Below are positions 35,238-50,200 of a stretch of DNA of 64,000 nt, in pieces (position 1 is the first letter of the stretch; every line of letters begins with the position of its first letter). The translations under genes were made by a program, and so were the position numbers. Location of the stretch: positions 31,774-95,773 of the forward strand of contig CALUVO010000105.1 in assembly GCA_944324245.1 (NCBI GenBank), in the 5' to 3' direction. The DNA comes from Candidatus Gastranaerophilales bacterium (GTDB lineage Bacteria; Cyanobacteriota; Vampirovibrionia; Gastranaerophilales; Gastranaerophilaceae). Below the pieces are notes generated by a model that worked only from the letters and a program-made list of their open reading frames with translations, did not search any database and was not told the origin of the DNA.

Positions 35238-38200
35238 ATGGATTTTTCAATAGGAAATTTAAACGGCACTAACGCCAATATAAGCAGTATGATTTCGCAA
35301 CTGATTGCGAAAAAGACATCCTCTATGAATTCTTTGCTGGACCAGAGAACATCAATTGAGAATGCCCTTGCTACGCTGCAAAATTCTTCCTTAGGAATTG
35401 GCTCAATTAACAATTCATACAGCTCACAAATTGCTACATTGCAAGACACTATTGACTCAATGAAAGAGCAATACACAATCAATTCAAATAAACTCAATAC
35501 AATTAATAGCCTCAACAACAGCTACAAAAAAACTGTATCCACATTAGATGATTACATCCAGAGTTTGAAAAATCCAAACCCCAATGACTCAATGGTTTCC
35601 GGTTCCAGCTCTAATGGTAATGTTGCCGGAGTAACAGTCAGCAATTCAGCCAATCCTCAGAGAATCGAGCTTTCTGTATCACAGCTTGCTACCTGTTCTG
35701 TATTAAAGAGCGGCGTAATAAGCGGCAACTCGATTTCCGGAAGCACCAAAATTACGGACTTGTTTGCCGGTAAATTTGATAGTGCATCAAATACAATAAC
35801 TTCATTACGTACAGATATTAAAGAAGATATGAAGTTATCACAGCTCGGGGTAAAAAGCGGCAGCTTTAAACTCGGCTCACGTGTAATAACAGTAGATTCA
35901 GAGGAAACTGTCGGGGATTTAATTAATAAAATTAATTCAGATTCTAACTACACTGCAAAAATAGATAGAGCTACAGGCACATTCACAATTTCGGCAAAAT
36001 CAGGCAGTTCTGTAGCAATTACTAATGCTGTTGGCGACTTAAAAGTAAACGGCAATCTCACTACAACAACAAAACTTGAAGACATCGGAATAAAAAGCGG
36101 TGCGTATTTTGTCGGCGGAGTGCAAATAGATGTTGCAGACGGTGACACCGTTGGTGTACTCATAGACAAATTGGAAGCCGAAGGCTTTAACGCATCCATT
36201 CAAACCGATACAAACAATCCTTCATCGAAAGTGCTGAACATTACGGATTCAAGCGGGAATAAAGTCAGCACGGAAGGTACAAATTTTGCTTCAGCTGCCG
36301 GCTTTACAGTTTCCGAAGGCACTTTCAGCATTAACGGAGAAACTTTCACTATAGGGTCAGATACAACTATTGATGACTTATTGTACCAGATTAACAAAGC
36401 TACAGACGATGGAGTCGGTGCAATATTCAAAGATGGTCAAATAGTACTGACTGCAAGTAAAACCGGTGCTGTAGAAATCAATGTAGAAAAAGGTTCTTCA
36501 AACTTCACAAATGCTGTAGGCTTCACAACAGGCGGTGTAATGAATACCGGCAATCTCGTAATGGGCAGCGACGGGTCTTATGTTACATTAAAGGGTTTAA
36601 ACAGCGGCATAAAAGGTTCTGACATTGCAAAAACAGACGGGAGCGGCAAATTTGGAACAGGCAACTTCCTGCTTTCATACAGCAAAATTGATGACCTCGG
36701 CAATGCAACAGATGAAATGCTTACTACCGAAATAAAAGTAGAAGACGGCGATACAATTAATGATATAATCCAAAAGATTAAAACACAGACAACACAGAAA
36801 TATACAGACTCAGAAGGAGTAGAAAGAACAAACTACCTTCAGGCAGAAATTGTAAACGGACATTTCCAAATCAGACAGACAGCAAAAGGCGCAGACTTTG
36901 ATATAGCTGTTTCTGCTGGTTCATCTGATTTTACAAGCTACGTCGGATTGACAAAAGACGTAGGAACCGGAGTGTCAACAAGCGGAAGTGCAACGACTTA
37001 TACAGGCGTAAACGCAGTAACATCTTCCACAAAATTCAGCGAAGGAAGCTTTAAAATCACTGCATCAATGGCAAATAATCCGGACAAAACTGAAACAGTG
37101 ACAATCGAAGTCGGTAAAGATGAAACATTGCAATCCGTGATGAATAAAATCAACAACTCTGGACTTGCAATCAAAGCACAGCTTGTAAATTCGTCAGACG
37201 GCTCACAGAGACTGCAGCTTTCGCACAACAACTACGGCAGCGGATATAAGATATCAGTCGAAGCTGGCGATACAAACTTTACAAATGTTGTAGGATTTAC
37301 AACATCAGTTTCTACGGGTGTGTCCAGTGACGGTGCATCATCTACACTTACAGGTATTGTAACTGGTCTTAACAAAAACACAACAGGATATCAGAACGGT
37401 TCATTTGTAATTTCAACAAACAAAGTTTCTGCTGACGGCAAAACCGCATCCTCAGAGATGGTGTCAGCAACTATTGAAGTAACATCATCAATGAGTCTGC
37501 AGGATATAATGAACAAAATCAACTCTGCAACTTATAAAGATGCATCGGGTAAAGATGTTAACTTAGGCTTAAGAGCATCCCTTACATCAGACGGGCGGAT
37601 TCAGATTTCTCAGGTCAATAGCGGTGAAGGATTTGATATAAAAGTAGAAGCCGGTGATACAAACTTTACACAGCAGGTCGGCCTGACAAAAGACGTTACA
37701 GTAGGCGTGTCTACAGGCTCGACATCGTCTTATGTAATGGGTACAAAAGTTTATAACGGCACATTTACCGAAGGTTCTTTTAAAGTCACAACAAACAAAG
37801 TCGGAGATGACGGCAAAGCCTCATCCGAAATGATATCGGTAGACGTAGATATACAAGCAGGCAAAACTCTTGCGCAGCAGCTTGATTCTATAAATGCACA
37901 GTTGAATACTATCGGACTTTCGGCATCAATCATAGCAGACGGAGCCAACGCAGGCAAAATAAAAATCGAACAGCAGAACTCAGGCTCAGGCTTTGATATA
38001 CAGATAGAAGCCGGAAATACAAACTTTACAGAAAAACTCGGATTAACAACACAGGTTTCAACAGGAGTATCAAACGACGGAACATATGCCTATGTACTGG
38101 GTAAAAACAATCTCACCAATACAACAGGCTATACAGCGGGTGACTTTACTGTTACAACAAACAAAACCGATGCGGATGGCAATCCACTTGATGAAATGCA

Positions 38201-41200
38201 GTCTGTTACCGTAACACTGCAGGCCGGATTATCAGCCCAGGACGCTGTAAATTCTATTAATACACAGATTTCTTCTATAGGCCTGAGTGCAACAATTGAA
38301 AACGGAAAAATCAAAATATCACAGACAAACGCAGGCGCAGGCTTTGATATAAAAATCGAAGGCGGCAGCACAGACTTTACACAAAAAGCAGGACTTACAA
38401 AAGATGTTTCTGTCGGAACTTCAACGGACGGCACAGCAACAAAAATAACCGGAAACAATAACGTAACAGCATCACAAAACGGATTTACCCAGGGTTCATT
38501 TACTATCACATCCGGAAAAACCGGTGCAGGCGCTACAGCAACGATTGATGTAACGTCAACAGATACAATCCAAAGTGTTATTAACAAAATCAATGCATCC
38601 GGCATAGACGTAAATGCTTATATAGATTCTAACGGCAAATTTGTAATACAGCAGGAGAATGCAGGCCCTGATTACTTTATTACAGTAGAAGCAGGCAATA
38701 CAAATTTCACACAAAAAGCCGGAATCACTACAAACGTCACAACCGGTGTCTCAAACGAAGCTAAAAACGCTACTTTGACAGGTACAATAGGCAGCCTGAA
38801 TACAGGCATGACCTTCAAAGAGGGTGAGTTTACAATTACAACAAACGATGTCACCCACGGTTCACAGGAAGGCTACTTTGCTGATTCAGACAAATTTATT
38901 TCGACAACAATCAGTGTTGCAGAGGGTGATACACTCCAAAATGTAATTAATAAAATCAACCAGCAGGGTGCATCTATCGGCATATCAGCATCACTTACAT
39001 CAGACGGCAAAATACAACTGTCCCAGACCAATGCAGGCAGCGGATTTACAATCTCCGTAGAAGCAGGCTCGACTGACTTTACAGAAAAAGTCGGACTGAC
39101 AGCTGCAGTGTCGGCAGGTACTTCTACAACAGGCAGCTTTACAAGCCTGACAGGTACAGGTTTAGTTGATGCAGCAGATACAGCCGGAATTTCTCATATA
39201 GATGAAGAAACAGCCGTCAGCATGGGCTATATAGCTGTATCTACAGCAGATGAGCTAGTTAACGCACTTAACTACACTGTGCCTGATGCCAAAATTATGC
39301 TCATGAACAACATCGACATGTCCGGTGTGGACTATGCAGCTAATGGCACATTCAAAGGTATATTTGACGGCAACGGATTTTATATATCGAATTTACAACA
39401 AGATATAGATACTCCGGCGGGTCTGTTTGGTGAACTAGAGGGTGCAACCGTAAAGAATCTCGGTATTGTAGATGCAGATATCACCAGAAGAAACAACGGC
39501 AGCACAGAGATCAAAGGTGTCGGTATACTTGCAGATTCTGCCGAAAACACAGTTATTTCTAATGTATATATAAAAGACTCAAGAGTATTTGCTAAGGGAG
39601 CTCTTGAATCTGCCGGAGGATTAGTTGGCACATCAAATAATGTAACAATAGACAATGTTATTGTCGAAAACACGACAATAACCGGCAGCGCTAATACGCA
39701 TGGGGGGTTTGTCGGAAAGACTGAAGGAACTTTGACAATCACAAATTCAGCATCAGTTAAGAATTCTATTACACATAAGAGATTTGCCGGCGGTTTTATA
39801 GGCTTCAGCAGCAACAACAGTTATTCAAACATATCTATTTCAAACAGTCTTGTAAATTCTACCATAAGCAGCGACTTGCCAATGACCGGTTATGAAAACT
39901 ACAAAGGCAGTATAATAGGAAATCTGGATGCAGGCAGCAGTATTGATATTCAAAACAGTGTATCATTGAGCAATATTAACCCGATATCTAACAGTTCTAC
40001 AGGTTCAAGCATAAATTATGACATAGAAACCCACGGATATAATGAATACTCATCGATTACAACAGACCTGCCGAATATTAAAATCGAATCCGGCAATAAA
40101 GTCATAAATACACAGCTTGAAAAAATATTGGAACCCTCACCTGATGCAGAAAAACCATACTTTACAGCAGGCAGTTTTACAATAACAGCAGGCAAACAGG
40201 GCAGTGAAACAACTGTAGAAATAAATGTAGATGTCAATGACACAACACAGGATGTCATAGACAAGATAAATGCAGCAGGACTGGGTATTACTGCATCTAT
40301 TGATGCAAGCCATCATCTTAACATTGTCTCAAATTCTACAGACCCTGACTTCCGTATAAAAGTGGAATCAGGCACTTCAGACTTTTTGGAATATGCTGGT
40401 CTTGTGTCTGATGTACAGAATACAGGTATACTCACACCCGGCAGCGACGTAAACCAGTTTACTACCCTGACAGGTACAGCAAATCTGGATAACGGCGGTA
40501 CAATTATAACAAGCGGGTCATTTAAAATAAATGATGTAACAATAAATCTTAACGGAAATATAAATTACGCTATCAGTCAGATAAACCAGCATACTGATGA
40601 AACAGGTGTTGTAGCGGAACTTGTCTTAAATGCGTCTGGAAAATACAATGTAGTACTCCGTGCAGACAAAACAGGCCCGAACACTACAATCTATGTAGAA
40701 GGCGGAACATCAAACTTTGGCGTAAAAGCAGGCTTGACTACAGAGTCTGTAGGCGGCGGCGTTGCTCTGGGTACTGAAGGCACCAAACAAACAATCACAG
40801 GTTCAAACACAGTCGTACACCAGCTTACAGAAGAAGAAGCTATAGCCCAAGGCTATACTGTTATCCACAATCAGGATGAATTTATTTCAAAGATAAGTGC
40901 AAATACCTCTGGCAAATTTATTCTGGTCGGTGACATAGTCTGGACCCCGGCTGTTCAGGATCACAGTGCAATCAGCTCATTCAGCGGTACATTAGACGGC
41001 AACGGATACACAATAAGCGGCTATAATTCTACACAGGGGCTCTTCGGTTCTTTGAATAATGCAACTATAAAGAATTTGAACATAAAATCTTCTTCTGTCA
41101 CAGCAAACAGAGATAGCAGTGATAAGGGCTTGCTGGCAAACTCCGGAAATAATTTTGTGTTGGAAAATATATCCGTAAGTTACAGCAGTGTTTACAGTTT

Positions 41201-44200
41201 TGGAGCAGCAGGTCTTATAGGTTCGGCTACGGGTTCAATAACTGTTGATAAAGCAACAATAACAGGAAGCATTCAAAGCACAACAAAGGGCGCAGGTTCA
41301 TTAATAGGTTCAACAGATACCTATACAACTTCCATTAAAATATCTAATGTAATAAGCTATGCAACAGTAAAAGGCAGGCAGTATCAGGGCGGACTTATCG
41401 GTTATGCACACAATGCACAGTCTTCTACAGTAGAAAATGTGCGTTTTGAAGGAGAGTTATCAGGCGGTGCATCATACATGTACACCGGCGGTATTTATGG
41501 CTATGCAGGCATATCAAGCGGCTCTTCTCACAACTACAAAAACATATATCTGTGTCCTACTTTTACAGGCAGTTCCTATATGGATGCAATTGCAGGATGT
41601 GTAACTAACCAGAATTTAATAAAAACAGAAAATATAGTTTCAGGCACACACGCTACAGCTAATGATCGAATGAATTTATACGATTATACAGAATATTCCT
41701 ATGATGAATATCAAAACAAGTATGGTTTGCTGGAATTCTACAGCTCACCCTACACCCAGATATCAGCGGGGACAGTTCGTGTAAACGGCACGGCTATCAG
41801 CCTCAGTGGCGGTACTATAGATGATGCCATAGAACAAATCAACGCAAAATCATCACAAACCGGCGTTACAGCTGCTATAAAAGATGGCAGAGTTGTATTT
41901 ATGAGCAACTCATCATTCACCATAGCTGCCGGCACGAGTAACTTTGTACAGCTAACAGGCACAGCAGGATATACAATCAATGCAGCCACAACCTCCGAAA
42001 AAGGCGAGACTGTTACAGGCACAGAATCGTTCAATAAAATATCAGAAGAAGAAGCCGTGCAGATGGGCTATACTGTTGTAAAAACAGCTTCACAATTAAA
42101 AACAGCACTGACAAACAACCAAAACGTCATGCTCTTTGCCGATATAGACTGGTCGGGACAGTATTCTGTATCATCATATTCAGGCACCTTAAATGGCAAC
42201 GGCTATACTATCAAAAACGGTTCGTACGAGATAATAAATAATTTAACAAACGGAGCCGTTATAAAAAACTTAAAAATTGACGGTTTTCATGTTGACTCTG
42301 GAGCAGGTTCATCAGGATTAATTGCAAAACAAGCGATGGGCTCTGTATCATTTGAAAATATAGAAGTTACAAACTCCGGTGTATCTTCACACTATTCTAA
42401 TGCCGGTACTCTTGTAGGTTTTGCAACAGGTGTCCAAGGTACAAACATACTAGGCAAATCATTAACGTTTAAGAATATAAATATTGGCAGTACAGTCTAT
42501 ATTAACGGCGACAGCTCAGGTACGGCAACATATGTAGGTGCCCTTGCCGGAGGTGTTGAAGATATGGATGTACTGGTACAGAATGTTAAGTCAAATGCCA
42601 TCATTAACGCAACTAACATGATGGGCGGATTATTCGGTACAGTCAGCAATGCAACATTTGATAATGTTTCTGTAGGGGGCATTATTACAACATCAACATC
42701 TGGTTCTGTCACGGCAGGAGGATTCGCTGCTAAAGTAACCGGAGCTCTCTCCATCAGAAATGCTTTCTCTTATGTAGATATGCAGATGGACTATACTACA
42801 TCAGATTCTACATTGAACATGTTTGTCGGTGAAGTTACTTCTACAGTAAATACAAAAAATGCATATTATAATTCTTTAGGGAATTTTATTAGCAGCGGTG
42901 AAATAGGTACAGCTACTACATCTACACCTGCATTTGCTGCTGATGTTTTTGATGACAGCTGGTCAACACGCAAAATTTCATTAACAGAAGCAGAAGCAAC
43001 AGCTCTCGGATATACAGTTATCAAGAGCGCAAGCGAGTTTAAATCAAAAATCAATGCTGACCTTGACGGCAAATTTATGCTTGTGGGAGATATTGACCTG
43101 AGCACAGTATCTTCTTATACTTCTATTCGGAGTTTCAGCGGTACGCTTGACGGCAACGGCTATACTATCAAAAATTTGACAAAGTCCAACATGCGTGGAT
43201 TGTTTAATATGACACAAGACGGAGCAACCTTTAAGAACATTACTCTGGATAATATCAATCTTACATATTCCTCCAAAGAAACAGGTCTGCTGGTCGGTTA
43301 CGCCGAAGGTAATACTAATTTTGATAATATCGTTGTAAAAAATTCTTCTATTGATGCATATTCAGCAGGCGCACTTATCGGTAATGCCTATTTTGATGAT
43401 AACGACCCAAATATAATCACAATAAACAATGTGTATGTCGATTCTTCGGTAGATATTACAGGTAAAGTTGCTGCAGGCGGTGTTATGGGCCAATTCTCCT
43501 GGACAGGCCGTGATGCTAAGGGCTCGCATCTTTACATCAGCAATGTTTCTTCTTATGCCAATATTAAACAAACAGGTACTATTTCCAAGGCAGACGGCAG
43601 ATTCGGAGCTGGCGGCATAATTGGTAATACCGGCGTTGATACTACGATTACAAATGTACGTACAGGCGGTTCTATTAATGCTGCTGCTTATGCAGGCGGT
43701 GTAATAGGTGCCTGCTTCGACGACTCACCAAATACAATAACACCTTATATTAATATATCTCAGGCTTATACAAGTACTGTTCTCTCTACTTCTGCAGCAG
43801 GCGGACACGGCACAGTTGATGCTTTTGTAGGAATGAAAGAGGCAACTTGGGGCACCTATCAGTGCGATATATCTGTCAGCAATTCTTATTATGCAAACAG
43901 CAGTTATTCTCATTATTGGGGCGGTACTTACTCATCAACATTTAATACTAATGCCGCAAAAAAAGTGTTCTTTGAATCGGATTATTTTACATACTTCTCA
44001 AAAAATCCTAATACTGTTCCGTCAGGCTCTGAATCAATTTACATAAACGGTACAAATATTAGTATCTTAAACGGCGATAATATCAACACAATCATAAACA
44101 AAATTAATGAAAAGAAAAGCACTACCGGCGTAACTGCATCACTTGTAAACGGAAAACTGCAGCTGACATCAAGCAAAATTTACTCTGTCTCCAGTGCAGC

Positions 44201-47200
44201 CAATAACGAGATTCAGACATCAGATTTGATGAAGAATCTTGGTATTACAGGCGGCACATACGGCAGCAATGTTATAACCGGCTCCGTAAAAGGACTCTCG
44301 GAAATCACAAAAATTACAGATTTGACATCTGGTACTCTGACTATCCAGTCACAGAACAAAAGTTACAGCCAAAATGTCAGTATTTCTACAACGGACACGG
44401 TAGGCGATATTATTGACAAAATCAACAAAGGCTCGTACTTCAAAGCAGGTCTGGACAATCAGGGCAGACTCTACATAGAAGATTTGAACCCGACAAAAGG
44501 CTCCAACCAGTCCACATATGGATTCACCGTTGATTATTCAAACACAAATCTTGAGAACCTGCTCGGTTTATCAAGTGTTTCTACAACATTTGAAGATACA
44601 TCAGAAAAAGCCGTATACAATACCCTGACCGGTTCGACAAATGTAACCGGCAACGAGACACTGCAATCTGGCACATTTACCCTGATGCACGGTGACAAGA
44701 GCCAGAACTTTACAGTCTCTCAGGGTGAGACAATAAACTCTGTATTGAACAAAATCAACTCTTCTTCCATGGGCATCAGTGCATTTATCGAAAACAACAA
44801 AATCGTTCTGATGACTGATGAAGAGTCCTATGAATCAATCGCTCTAAAAGAAGTATCCGGCAACTTCGGCACTGTGAGCGGGCTTGCCACTATTACAAAC
44901 ATCGGCGGTGAGTCTATTCTAGGTCATGAAGGCCAGTATACTACACTTACCGGTACAAATACCGTCTCTGTTCAAATGACCAGAGAAGAAGCCGAAGCAA
45001 AAGGCTATATCGCCGTCGGCACAGCCTCAGAGTTATATTCCGCAATGCGCGGTTCAACTTCTTCTGCACCAAAAACAATCGTACTCGTTAATGATATTGA
45101 TTTGTCGGGATATTCGTTCTCCAGTGTATCAGGTTTTGCTGGCACTATAGACGGCAACGGCTATACTCTCAAAAATTATTCCTCAAGCAACGGTCTGATA
45201 ACCTCTACATCCGGTGCTGTTACCATAAAAAACCTCAATATTGATAACTTTAAAGTAAACGACAGCTATAACAGCAACGACGCTCTGCTTATAGGCACGG
45301 CAGGACATCAGGTTACAATAGACTCAGTAAACATTACAAACTCCAGTGTAAATACAAAAAACAAAAGCGGAGGATTAATCGGCGATGCATCAAATATTGT
45401 AACCATCAATAATATCAGCATTGATGAAAACACTTCAATCACTGCGGATTCTCACTATACAGGCGGTTTGATAGGCTATTACAGCGGACAGTCTTTGAAT
45501 ATTTCCAACATCTATACTGCTGCCGCTATGGGATGCTGGGGCGAAGTAGGCGGTCTTGTGGGTTACGTCAATAACACCAGCGGTCTGGTAACTGTTTCCA
45601 TAAACAATGTTCTCCTTGAAAATAAAGAAATTAATGGTTCATCTGAATCAGGTAGAGTAGGCGGACTTATTGGCGGCACGCCGTCGAATCCTTATGACTT
45701 ATACGTAAACAACGCTATTATCAATTCAAACCTTACAATAAACCATGTGGATCCCGATACAATATCAGGCACCTATAGAATATATGTCACAGCTTATGAT
45801 AATAGTAGCGCTTCATACAACAATGTATTCTACAACGGTGAAAAAATAGCGGATGTTGTTTACTTAAATTCTTCTGCTCAGGGTATTACAACAACCGAAA
45901 TAAAACAAGGCTATTCAAGAGGCACATTTATCACAAACAACTATACTCAGGTTTCAGCCGGCACAGTACAGATAAACGGACACAATGTCACACTGTCAGG
46001 AGGAAGCATCGGCGCTGCAATCAGCGAAATCAATGCAAAATCTTCAGAAACAGGGGTTACAGCCTCCATAGAAAACGGCAAAGTTGTATTCAAAAACAAT
46101 GAATACAGTGATACAGGTATTAGTATTACAGCCGGTACAAGCAACTTTGTACAGGTAACAGGCACTGCCGGATATACGGTTGCCTACCCGACGAGTGATG
46201 CAATCGGCGGAACTGTTGTGGGTGAAACAAAAATAGACTCTTCTACTCATTACACTGCAGCAGAAGCCTCTGCTATGGGGTATTACACAGTAAGCAGCTG
46301 GAATTCCCTGCAGAATGCCATACGTTCAGGCGAAAAGAAAATCATGCTGACAGCGAATATCGCAGGCGGCGGATATATGCCAGGTACAGCCAACTTTGAC
46401 GGCATAATAGACGGCAACGGATACACTATATCAGGCATGAGCAGTTATCTTGTGGGATCTACAGCTGACGGCGCTATTATCAGAAACCTGAAAATAAAAG
46501 ATGCAAATATTGACAGAGCTGGCGACAACGGTGGAGTAGGTTTCATTGCCGCACAGGTAAACGGTTCTACCACGTTTGAAAACATTGAGATTGCAGATTC
46601 CAGCTTGACAGCAGGTTCTTATGTCGGAGCACTGGCAGGCAAGGTAACTGACAGCAACGCTGTTGTTATAGTAGACAATGTCGAAGTAAACTCTCATATC
46701 AGCATTTATGGTAACGACTTTGTTGGCGGACTTTTTGGTTCAAACTTTGCAAAAACAATAATAAAAAATACCAGTGTTCACGGAGCTATACACGCCTCGC
46801 AGAGCGGTCATGTCGGCGGTTTAATCGGTGCAAACTATTCCGATGCTTTATTTGATAATGTATACTCACAATTATCTATTTATTTAAAAAGTATAGATTC
46901 CAACTCCTCTGTCGGCGGCTTTATCGGATACAGCAGCACTTACAACTTAACTTTTAACAATACATATGCTAATGTGTCATTTTTAGATGGAAATGACCTT
47001 TATCATAATACAAGCATAGGCGCTAACCATACGGGGGTAAACCAGTATCTGGGTAATTATCAGCAATCAGGTACTAATGGCCTTGATTATCACAATATTT
47101 ATATATCAAATGCCTATTATAATACCGGCAGTACAGACAGCGGAGAAAAGCTTGGAACCGCTAATTACTCTTCTGGTATAAATTACGGTTATGACAGCAG

Positions 47201-50200
47201 CTGGGTGGGAAAAGCAGGCAGACTGACAGAGTCTCAGGCAATATCTCAGAGCTATACAGTTATCCACAATGCTCAAGAGTTTGTAGACAAAATAAATGCC
47301 AACAAAAGCGGCAAGTTTATACTGATGGGCGATATCGACCTCAGTACAATAAGTTTTTCCGGTATTGACGGCTTTCAAGGAACTCTTGACGGCAACGGCT
47401 ATACGATAAAGAACTATAGTTTTTCAGGAAACGCTATTAACAAAGGAATTTTTAATACAACAGGAACCCAAGCTGTTATCAAAAACCTTACGCTCTCAAA
47501 TATAAATATAACAAACTCATATAGCGGCGACAGCAATACATCTGCTCTGGTCGGCAAAGCACTGCGCAGTATTACACTGGAAAATATAACGCTCAAGAAT
47601 TCTTCTATATCAGGCAGAAGCGATGTAGGCGGTCTGGTAGGAGAAATTTACGATTATTACTTTTCTGCAGATGTAAATAATGTTTATATAGATTCCAGTG
47701 TTTCTGTAACAAACTCATTGGGAGCAACAGGAAGCAGCACAGCTGGTATAATAGGACGTATCACAGCCGGTAACTACGCAAATACAGTAACTGTCAAAAA
47801 TTCTGTTTCCAATGCCTCAGTAAATGCAGGAAGTGCAGGTTATGGCGGGCAAATAATAGGATATACAAGCGGTAACACCATTATAGATAATGTAAAGACA
47901 GGAGGCACTGTAAAAGGATACGTTGCGGGCTCCATAATAGGTTGTGGTTATGCAAAGAGCGCCTATATCACAAAATCACACACTGGTACCTCCGTTCAAG
48001 GAACAACTAACGACGGTATCTTTATAGGCTATGCCGGCTATAGCGGTGTTCAGATTTATGACAGCACTTACGGAACAAACTTCTCAACAAGTGACAAAAT
48101 TGCAGGAGGCGGAACTGCAACGACATACAATGTTGTTAGGACATCTGCAAACTCTAATCATGTATATTATCAAGACCCGTATGCAGTCTTAATTTCAGCA
48201 GGCACAGTCTATGTAAACAATATATCCATCACTCTTAGCGAAGGCACTTTAGACAATGCTATCAACAAGATAAACGAATACACTTCACAAACAGGTGTAA
48301 CAGCTTATTTAAACGAAGATAACAATGTTGTATTTACAGCAGTAGACGGCAGCAACAAAGGTGTAACGCTAAGAAAGGGTTCAAGTAATTTCTTTGAAAA
48401 AGTTTCCGGTACAACAGCAACTTCTATATCTAATTCTGTACAAAAAAGAACCGGTTCTGCCGGAGGTTTTACGGAAAACACAAAAATTAACGGGCTTACA
48501 GACGGCTTTATCACTATAGGCAGTACAAAAATCGGCTACAGAGGCGATATGACCGTAGGTGAGATTGTCGATACAATAAATGCAGCTGCAGCCTCTGGTG
48601 ACGGAACACCTGAATTTACAGCAGGTCTGGATGAGCTTGGCAGATTCTACATCATATCAGTAGGCAGCGTCTCATATACCGGAAATATCGCATCAAAACT
48701 GGGTATGCAATACGATTATGTTGCAAACAATGCTGACCAAAAACTCGGCACATATGGAGATTATTCAACTCTTACCGGTACAAAAACAGTAAACACAAGA
48801 AGCGATGTCTCCGCCGGTGATTTCAAAATCAATTACAACGGCAAATCCCAGACATTTATTGTCAATGAAAACGAAAATATCCAGTCAGTCATGGACAAAA
48901 TTACAAATTCAAGTCTGGGTATCACTGCAACTATACAAAACGGAAAAATTGTGCTTACTGCAAACGAAGCAAATTCCTCCAGAATCTATATAACTGACGG
49001 CACAAGCGATTTCGCTGAACAGGCAGGATTCACTGCAGACGGCGCTCAATCCGGCACAACCGTAAAAGGTACGGATTCTGTTTATATGTCTGCAAATACA
49101 GCTATAAGTTCTCAGGGATTGTATTCCGGAGGTTCATTCTACGTACATTTGACAGACACACTGGGAACAATTACCGACACTGCAGAAATAAATATAGTTG
49201 ATAGTGATACTATACAAGATATAATTCAAAAAATTAATGATTCCGGTCTCGGTGTAACAGCATACATAGATGAAAATACTGGCAGACTGGCAATAAAACG
49301 TGATTCGTCTGCTACAGCCGGAGGCGTTCTTGTGACAAAAGGCACAAGCAATTTTACCAATATAATCGGATTTACATCAGGCGGTGAACAGAATGTAGAA
49401 ACCGTAGCCGGTGCCGAAGCCGAATTGATTTCTAAAAGTAATGCCACAAATGCTACATTCTCAGAGGGTAATTTTATTATCCAGATGACAGACAAAAACG
49501 GAAATGTAACATCAGAACACGTTTTTGAAGTAGCTGAAGGTGACACCGCACACAAAATTGCAGAATTAATCACAAATGCTGGCATTGGTTTAAGTGCTTA
49601 TATCGATAATGCCTCTGACAAAATGGTTATTAAACGAAACGCTGACTCAGGTGAAGGCGGTTTCCTTATACAAAAAGGTACATCCGATTTTACTACCGTT
49701 ATGAACTTTACATCAGGCGGTTATGAAACAGGTGTTAAAAAAGACGGCGAAACAGCATCTATTACTTCACTGTACAATGTTGGTTCGGCAGGAAATTTCA
49801 ACGCCGGTACATTCTATATAGACGGCACAGAAATAACTATTACCGAAGCAGATTTGAATTCCGCTGACAAAATCCAAGCAATTCTCAATAAAATCACCGC
49901 TCAAACAGATGTTATCGCTACTCTGGACAACCAGAACAGAATTGTACTTACAAAAAAATCATCTGCTGGCGAAGGTGAGATAGAAATTGTAAAAGGAACA
50001 TCAGATTTTACTACAAAATTCGGCTTTACATCCGGCGGATATCAAAATGCATCTGTTACAAACGGCACCACTGCAACAATAACATCAGGCGTAACATCCT
50101 ACAACACAGAAATTTCTGCAGGCGACTTCTATCTTCAGCTTACCGGCGATAACGCTACCAATGCGATAAAAGTTACGGTTAATGAAGGCGATACAGTGGG

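Noticed and set aside
38129..38605. Open frames on the minus strand inside the giant gene, up to about 158 codons
   Set aside because: They follow the codon pattern of the repeated plus-strand gene, have no ribosome binding sites, and recur at the same relative place in successive repeats; they are shadows.
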